DNA of 64,000 nucleotides, taken from Pogonophryne albipinna. Taxonomy: Eukaryota; Chordata; Actinopteri; Perciformes; Artedidraconidae. Both the position numbers and the translations under genes were made by a program. Shown here piece by piece: positions 57,862 to 64,000 of the stretch (position 1 is the stretch's first letter; every line of letters starts with the position of its first letter). The notes beneath the pieces are model-generated. The model had not been told where the DNA came from and searched no databases. It saw nothing but the letters and a program-made list of their open reading frames with translations. The stretch covers positions 6,778,058 to 6,842,057 of the forward strand of contig CM053247.1 of the NCBI GenBank assembly GCA_028583405.1, written 5' to 3'.

Positions 57862-58345
57862 CAGGGGCGGATCTACCGAGGTGGCATGGGGTGGCAACTA
57901 CCACCCTAAAAATAGCCTTGCCACCCCAGTTGGCAGCTTTGTTTTGAAATAAAAGTTGTGGCTCATCGGACATCTATGAGAGAAAATCCCTAATGTCTGA
58001 GTGCAAGTGAATGCAGCACAAGACGCGAGCCTTGTAACCCCTCACCCGGCGAGGAAATCTGATTGGCGGCGATTTCATTTGAACGGGACGGCGCAAAACG
58101 AGAAGCATTCGGACCCAAGTAGACGGAAGGAATGAGGTATTTGCGGTCTACAATGACAGAGAAGAGAATGTCAAGTTTGGCTGTACTCAGCATTGAATCA
58201 AAACGCACTAAAGCTGTTGATCTTAATACGTTTGTGAGGCGTTTTGCTGAACAAGATGGTAAATATATTTTTTTCTTTGTGGGGGTCTGCCCCCAAAAAA
58301 CTGTTTTAAGTCCTTGGAAAGTCAAATAAGACGGTGTGTAAAACT
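57862..58345 (+). pseudogene. Fragment of a second, TTF/ZMYM1-type hAT
   Basis: Starts with the TIR-like CAGGGGCGGATCTACC. Inside, at 58149-58262, the frame TEKRMSSLAVLSIESK to VRRFAEQDGK matches the last residues of ZMYM1-like hAT transposases. The right TIR was not identified. It lies inside the C-terminal codons of the 57562 hAT. Confidence 0.6.
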
Positions 58346-58438
58346 ACAGTGCCCAGCCAAAAGAAAGTAACCACTTTGATTTAACTAGGCCAGTAGGTAA
58401 GGGCATTCCACTGAATAATAATACCCCTGCATTATAGC

Positions 58439-58470
58439 AACAACAACAATAATAATAATAATAATAATAG
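58439..58470. repeat. (AAT)n microsatellite
   Basis: CAACAACAATAATAAT run of about 30 bp. Confidence 0.9.
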
Positions 58471-58929
58471 CAGCAATAATAATTGGGAGGGGGGGCGCGG
58501 CTGTTCTTAAGTTCTCTGAGGGGAGGCTCACCTTCCCACACTTTGAAAACCCCTGGTCTAGACAATTATATTTTTTTGTATCCATTATGTGCATGAAGAC
58601 AAACAATAAGTTAAACGGTCCTGGAGGCTGAAGCTGTGTGGGATGGAGAGTGCTTCTTTGTTATCGGAAGTCTCTGCTCTTTTGACTGCCTTTAATTGTC
58701 AAGTTGCTTTGGGAGCACTCAGCTAAATGACAAAACTTTAAAAATGCAAGATGTTTAATGGTAGGTAGACGGCACATGAAATGCTTAACATAAGCTAGTT
58801 GAAAACATGTCGGAACCTTGAGGTTGCTTTTCTCTCACTTACTTTAACATGAATAACTTGAACCAGATTGAGGCTATTTTTAAATTGTCATAAATATATG
58901 CAGGTCTAAATACACAAATATCAATAAAC

Positions 58930-59030
58930 TTTTTTGACCAATCACAACAGAAATTGCCAGCTGACCAATCAGAGCAGACTGGGCTCTGGTTTCAGACAGA
59001 GGGTGAAAAGAGGTGCTGCAGCACAGGCAG
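58930..59030. repeat. Dispersed repeat, inverse of 1862-1940
   Basis: 'accaatcagagcagactggg' and 'ctctggtttcagacagaggg' are the inverse of the block near 1880-1930. Confidence 0.7.
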
Positions 59031-59319
59031 TATGAGACAAATAAATAACTTTTTGAACATTAAAGCATGGAGACACGTCACAGTAGAGACACAAAATACA
59101 ACATACAAAGTATTTTCATGTGTTTCGCACCTTTGATGCTTGAATGAACACATGCAGGGATTTGTTAACATCTTGGGTAGATCTTACTTTAAGGCTACTT
59201 TGAAGTTTCACCTCAAAGTGAAATTGTAGTCTATTATAATTTGGTTTGTTGTTTACCTGACAAGCCCCTCTTGTGGTTGCCCTCTTAAAACCTTTTCAGC
59301 TGGAAGTTTTATTTTGGAT

Positions 59320-59515
59320 CCCAGAATGTTCTTCTGAAAGGTAGGATAATGTTCTCCAAAAACATTCTTAAAATGTTTGGTGATAACCTTTTTTAAATGT
59401 TTTTGATAACATTGTTAGAACATTATGCCCTACTATTCTTAAAACGTTTTCTTTAAAACATTATTAGAACCTGTAGGTAACGTTAGCCAAAGTTGTGAGA
59501 ACGTTCCCTGGCTGG
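59320..59515. repeat. AACGTT/AACATT-rich degenerate repeat
   Basis: Recurrent 'aacattcttaaaatgtt' and 'aacgtt' palindromic units, a pattern known from fish repeats. It lies in inferred intron 1. Confidence 0.5.
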
Positions 59516-59890
59516 GTGAATGTATAGCCGGTATTCAGGAAGTAGTGTGACTGATTTTGACGTAGCAAGGCACTTTTTAACATCTCTATGAGACAAACTG
59601 GGCTTTCTAAAAACTCCAACGTAAGCCGTTCCACATTGTTAAAGGACTTTCAGAGCAACTGTCAAAAAGGACTTTCACCCAGGAGATTTCTGTTTGTGTC
59701 CTGTTTGAAACTAAGTTAGCATTGACGTATTGTTCCTTACCATTGAAACGTTCTCAACTAATGCCAGTTAATTCTGAATTCCTTCTCGTCCTCCTCTTCA
59801 CTCTTCTCCTCTCTTGCGCTACCCTCTTGTTTTTCTCCATTGTTTCCTTCTGATCTTCCTTCCATCGTCCCACCTCTGTCCTCCCTGCAG

Positions 59891-60006
59891 GCTGTTGATG
59901 GAGAGGATTTCGAATGTCAGCCGGGACAGTGGTCATCGCAGGAGGAATTCTGGCTACAGTGATCTTACTGACCATCGTTGCTGTACTGTGTTTATGTAGG
60001 TTACAG
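59891..60006 (+). CDS. fam163b: FAM163 family protein, first coding exon
   Basis: The exon follows a strong pyrimidine tract and acceptor (ctccctgcag|G, 59890). ATG is at 59914; 23 bases upstream are untranslated. It encodes 31 residues, [20 protein letters not shown] through CRLQ, and ends at cag|gtatga with the donor at 60007. The peptide is the invariant start of FAM163 proteins: a short lumenal/extracellular lead and one membrane helix (residues about 6-28) followed by a Cys/Arg border. The intron falls after a complete codon (phase 0). Function of the family is poorly defined; human FAM163A was described as a neuroblastoma-associated membrane or secreted protein. Confidence 0.9.
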
Positions 60007-61473
60007 GTATGACTGTTTTACTACCCACTAATGTTGAACAGAAAAAGAACCAAAACTCATTTGAAAATGCAGAGTCTTTTTAAAAATAATCCAAGTTCAT
60101 CAAGATTCAAAGCATTTAACCGAAACCCTAATAAGATGAGTCTACAGTAATGTTTAGTTACCACAGCAATGCTTTGAGTCTAATATTATCATGCTAATGT
60201 TCAGCAAATATAATGTTTTCCAGCTTAGTTTATCATGTTAACATTTGAAGAATAACTGACAGCTGAGGTTGATTATTGGATCATGAGCCCAAGAATTGGA
60301 CAAATTAAATGATGGCCTGTTGATTGCTCTAGCTAAAAAGTCAGGATCCTAGCTTTACAGTTTACTGAGACAAACATTGACACAAATGTTGTGTTGCTCC
60401 ATATAATAGTTGCTTCAATCAAAATGACAAATGTTAAGCTCATGATGGCACTATAAGGATTACCAAAGCAACAATGCTTAAACATGCATTAATCTAATGG
60501 GAAGTGGGACCAGTCTATGAAAAAATTACCCTACTTATTACTTGATTTATTACTTACTTACTTATTTAGTACTTTATTACTAATTAACATTTTCCTGATA
60601 AGTTTATGGTCCCAATTGCTGGTTTCAAGTCTTCTTATATGCCACATAATGTGTACTTTGTAATCAAGGTCCTACACCAGTAAGCAGGGTAAGCTTTAGG
60701 CCATACCTTGCAATTGACAGCTCACTACCGCAGTGCTATCAAGTCTGAGTGATGTATGGTCTTCGTTTTAGAACTCAAGCCTTTTCACAACGTGTTTGTA
60801 TTTGATGTATCTGTCTTATATATGTCTCTTGTTCAGCATTCGGTTCTACTTTGCTTTGACCTCGTGTGTAACTTCTGGTTCCAAAAGACCAAGATGGCGA
60901 CGGCCAAAACGTCAAATAAAACAAAGTCCACAAATCGCTAGGGGCATTATAATAATAATAATCCTTATATTTATTATAGCGCTTTATTAATGACTCTCAA
61001 AGAGCTTTACAAATACACATTACACATACAGATCATACATACATACATGTAATGGTCATCTACTGTGGACAATACCCACAGGAGCAAATTCGGGTGAAGT
61101 GTCTTGCCCAAGGACACAACGGCCTGACGCAGTGGGGCGGGAGCGGGTTTCGAACTGGAGTTCCCCAGCACCCCCTGATCTTTGTTATAGTAACAACGTT
61201 GACGTTTTGTATAAAATGTATGGGATCACCAAAATCAGTAGAGTTCATCCTGAGGGGATTGTTTTAATAAAAAGTACAAACATGAACATGAACAATCTAT
61301 CCAATACATTCTGACATAATAACTCAGCCTAGAGGGTGGATCGATGAATTCAGCTCAAGTGTTGTTTTGTTTAGTAGCATGACTTCTTATTGTTAGCCTC
61401 TGCATGATTAACATTAAACATTTAATTACACTGACTCTGACTTGTATCCATTCCCTGTTTGTAACCATTCCAG
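60007..61473 (+). other. Last intron of the FAM163 gene
   Basis: GT (60007) to AG (61473), 1,467 bases. It contains a SINE/LINE-tail fragment at 60947-61180. Confidence 0.85.
60947..61180. repeat. SINE/LINE-tail-like repeat in the intron
   Basis: (AAT)n then 'tatttattatagcgcttta' and later 'gtcttgcccaaggacacaac' and 'gagcgggtttcgaactgg', phrases shared by fish retroelement tails. Confidence 0.55.
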
Positions 61474-61911
61474 TACTACTGTTGTAAGAGGGAGGAGTCT
61501 GAGAAGGGGGAAGAGGAAGAACCAGAGCTCGCCTCTATGTCTCCTTGTCCGCCCCTGGCTCTGTCCGCTCCCCCTACGCCTCCGACGCCGGAGCACTTTA
61601 GCGACGTACTGGAAAACTACCCCCCTACCTTCCTTACTGAGGCCAATGGTCCTGCCAGCTACTCCCCCACACAGCCACCGCGCAGGTGCCATCGCTCACA
61701 TGCCTTCTGCCCGACCTGCACCCGCTGCACCCTGCCCTTCTACCTGCAGCACCCGGAGAGGCTGTGCAACGGCGGTCGCAGGATCAGCTACAGGACTGTG
61801 CAGCAGCAGGACCTTGAACTGCCCATAGACTTGGCCAGGTTCTACCAGAACCTTATTCGCTCGGTCACCATGAAGGAGGTGGTCACCCAAAGCATTAGCA
61901 CTGATGTCTAG
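61474..61911 (+). CDS. fam163b: FAM163 family protein, last coding exon (closest to FAM163B)
   Basis: Acceptor ccattccag|TAC opens at 61474, in phase with the previous exon, and the frame ends at TAG 61909-61911: 145 residues, 176 in total, against roughly 166 for mammalian members. It starts YYCCKREESEKGEEEEPE, the Cys-rich juxtamembrane motif plus acidic run of the family. A Pro-rich stretch follows, then CHRSHAFCPTCTRCTLPFY, a Cys/His cluster, then NGGRRISYRTVQQQDLELP, and it finishes with SISTDV, the family's fixed C-terminus. NGG..YR.V..QD.ELP points to FAM163B rather than FAM163A; the paralogue call is by eye. It is predicted to be a single-pass membrane protein with a cytosolic tail. 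No damage is seen. Confidence 0.9.
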   Translation, partial: YYCCKREESEKGEEEEPELASMSPCPPLALSAPPTPPTPEHFSDVLENYPPTFLTEANGPASYSPTQPPRRCHRSHAFCPTCTRCTLPFYLQHPERLCNGGRRISYRTVQQQDLELPIDLARFYQNLIRSVTMKEVVTQSISTDV

Positions 61912-62566
61912 GAGCAGGCAGGATGGAAGCAGTAACATCCTTCTGGCCTGGTGAAAAGGTGCACTGACTCGGTGCTGTGTGCAAATACACTAAATTAACA
62001 TGTCATATAAGTGTTGTGATGTGGGTGTTGTGCTGACGGACAACAACACTGAGGGCTTTTGGGCAATTGCACACCTTTCCTGGCAGCCAAAATGGAGTTG
62101 TGCTGCTCTGGAACAAATGCGTACAGCTGAAAACATTCAGTCAGTTTTGACTTGAAGGTGCAATCTGTAAGATATGGCCTGGAATTTAGTTTTAACTTAT
62201 ATTATCTATGCCTGGAATGTGAAGAGGTTAATTTGTTGATTATATGTCAGACACATCTATTGAGTTGCATAAATCTTCACTCAAATAGGCTCACTAACTG
62301 ACAAGCCCCTGCCCATCCTGTCTAATATCACTTGTACCTCCAGAAACGTCTGCCAGCAGTCCAACACGAGAGGACAGAGAAGTAACGCTGCCTAAGGGCT
62401 TGTCAATCACATGTTGATCCATTCATGATGCTACAACCGCTAACTTAAGGTCCACCTCTGTGAGCTGCGGCACGCTCTCCTCCAAGCTAAGACATTTCCT
62501 GGCGGCTGGGACGACAAGACAAAGGTGCCGTTCATGTTTCTGCTATCTTGGATTTAATCAAATAAA
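61912..62566 (+). other. FAM163 3' untranslated region, end uncertain
   Basis: Non-coding sequence after the stop. The first clear AATAAA is at 62561-62566, but this lies inside a possible MITE, so the message may end elsewhere downstream. Confidence 0.4.
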
Positions 62567-62838
62567 AACATGTTTAGGGGTAAACACAAATGAACTATTG
62601 GAAACTATAAGCTAATACTACACATGCGTTAGCTTTATCAATTTAGACCAGCTCTCAGTTTCAGCAGCTTGGTTGAGTTTTGACTATAATTTCCCTGCTG
62701 CTAGTTATAAGGCTCCTTTCCACTTCTTTCGTGGCTGATGACAGAACATTTAGATTGTATGGACCCATTAGTAGAGGTAAAACGGTGCCCCCCTCTTAGT
62801 TTGAAGCAGGAGACCAAGTATTACACATTTCACCTTTG
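62152..62838. mobile_element. Possible MITE in the 3' region
   Basis: Left 'gaaggtgcaatctgtaag' and right 'tattacacatttcacctttg' form imperfect inverse ends, a pattern common in fish MITEs. No firm TSD. Interior is non-coding. Confidence 0.4.
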
Positions 62839-64000
62839 ATTCTTTGCGAGTGTGGCTTATTTTGTGTTTTGAAAATTAGCTTGTTAGCTAGTTAGGTGGC
62901 TAACCAATGTTTGTGTATAAAAAAGACAATTTCCAATTTGTCGGTTCATTCAACACAGGCTTTGTTTATTTGAATGCACCACACCGAGGAAGACATGGAG
63001 GTCAAATCCCTAACAATGTCCATTTGACCTTTCTCCAAGGAAACTAATGGACAGTTAGCTAGCCAGCTAACAGTTTGTTCAAGCTAACAAGGTTTCTTTC
63101 AAAGGCTGAACTCTGGTGTTATTGTCAACCAATCCAGTGTGAATGTACCTATAACAAGTATCCTTTAAAGATAGTGAGCCACACTGTTGTACATCACATA
63201 TTATTTTACTACCATGAACACACACATTTTACTTTATTTTGGCTCAATCCTATAATCACCATCATGTTGCCACAACTAGTAACTAAAGAGCCACATACGG
63301 ATTAATCAGCACTGAAAAGAGTAACCAAGTGACAATCTGTATAAGAATGTTTTAAAAGATGTATGTTTTTATTAGGACAAAATGGACATGGGGCTGAGAG
63401 CCACAGACATGAAGTAAATCATTATTGAGGGATAGACATTGTTAGTTTTGGTCTTTTTATGGGATTTGTTTGAAGAAAAAGATAGACATTTCTCATTTAG
63501 AGGTGTTTTAGAAACATTTTTAACTTACAAATCAAATCTGTTACTGACTTCACTAACAGTCAGTGTTTATTGTTTCTCCCGCAGTTTATAGAAAGCCATT
63601 ATTTGTGCACAGTGTGATCCCAAACACACCAGTTTCGGCTGTAGTAATGAACATAAAGTATGTGTACTTTATTACCACTTGACTGTGATTCATTTATGCA
63701 ATGGAAATATATACTAGTGGATAATGCCACACACAACATGCTTGTGTAGCAATGACTGTACAGTTTTACATTTCACCTTTATTTATTTTCCAGAGGACTT
63801 CACCTAACACCTCCAAAGGTCCAAAAAGTATCTTTGTTTACTTTTTTTTTATAGTTTATCATCTCTTCAGGCTGAAGCAAAGGTGTTTTCACAACTTCTG
63901 TCTGATAACATCTTCTCAAAGAGTGAGGTTTAATCAGCCAAATGAAAACACCTGTGCTTAAAATCAATGCTGTGAATATAGGCAGCCATCACAACTTTCA
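62839..64000. other. Downstream flank, nothing recognised
   Basis: AT-rich sequence with no frames of interest and no clear repeat ends. It could be part of a long 3' UTR or intergenic. Confidence 0.4.

Larger units (their letters stand above)
57562..58555 (+). mobile_element. hAT-type element (CAGNGGTTTTCAAAGTG ends)
   Basis: Ends CAGCGGTTTTCAAAGTGTG and CACACTTTGAAAACCCCTG; TSD GTCTAGAC at 57554-57561 and 58556-58563. It carries a remnant of its own transposase and a piece of another hAT. Confidence 0.9.

Noticed and set aside
61426..61938. Minus-strand frames opposite the FAM163 last exon
   Set aside because: Shadows of a well-supported coding exon.

Overview
The window looks like teleost fish genomic DNA. 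It holds one split host gene with GT-AG introns embedded in a dense accumulation of fish-type repeats: many hAT elements with 8-bp target-site duplications (TSDs), DIRS tyrosine-recombinase retrotransposons, an L2-type LINE ending in a fish-type tail, an endogenous retrovirus, TTAA- and TA-flanked foldback elements and long (GT)n tracts. I cannot name the species. No bacterial-type gene, tRNA, rRNA or CRISPR array was seen.

Region 1 (1-2640): LINE-tail, LTR-like and dispersed repeat fragments. Region 2 (2642-12656): a nested set of transposons in which each layer is bounded by inverted ends and a readable TSD. A TTAA-flanked element (2646-12652) contains a hAT (2945-11455, TSD CGTTACGT). That contains a second, internally deleted BED-finger hAT (3291-9782, TSD GTGGAAAG), which contains a DIRS retrotransposon of about 5.4 kb on the minus strand (gag-like, RT/RNase H, tyrosine recombinase). 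Region 3 (12.65-20.1 kb): LINE fragments, an inverted pair of 500-bp repeats, a hAT with a 198-bp (GT)n tract, and a hAT carrying a TA-flanked MITE.

Region 4 (21083-25408): a 4.3-kb element with 33-bp terminal inverted repeats (TIRs) and TSD GTCAGGAC. Its visible coding content is a split, decayed THAP-domain protein on the minus strand; no transposase was recognised. Region 5 (25.7-33.3 kb): hAT ends, a 5'-truncated L2 LINE, a TTF/ZMYM1-type hAT fragment, and a copy of the 13602 hAT family carrying two further hAT insertions. Region 6 (33.6-47.4 kb): a degenerate second DIRS copy, then a nest whose core is a provirus (35504-45127) with 791-bp, almost identical LTRs, TSD CGTG, a gag ORF, a relic of the integrase C-terminus and env relics, but no other recognisable pol.

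Region 7 (about 48.2-64 kb): the host gene. A GC-rich putative non-coding first exon ends near 48857. Coding exons at 59914-60006 and 61474-61911 encode a 176-residue single-pass membrane protein of the FAM163 family, closest by eye to FAM163B. The inferred 11-kb first intron contains another nest (50252-54048), a 570-bp GGAT-type satellite, MITEs and a hAT (57562-58555).

Apart from the FAM163 gene, every coding signal recognised here belongs to a mobile element, and most are visibly broken. All homology calls were made by reading motifs; no database was searched.
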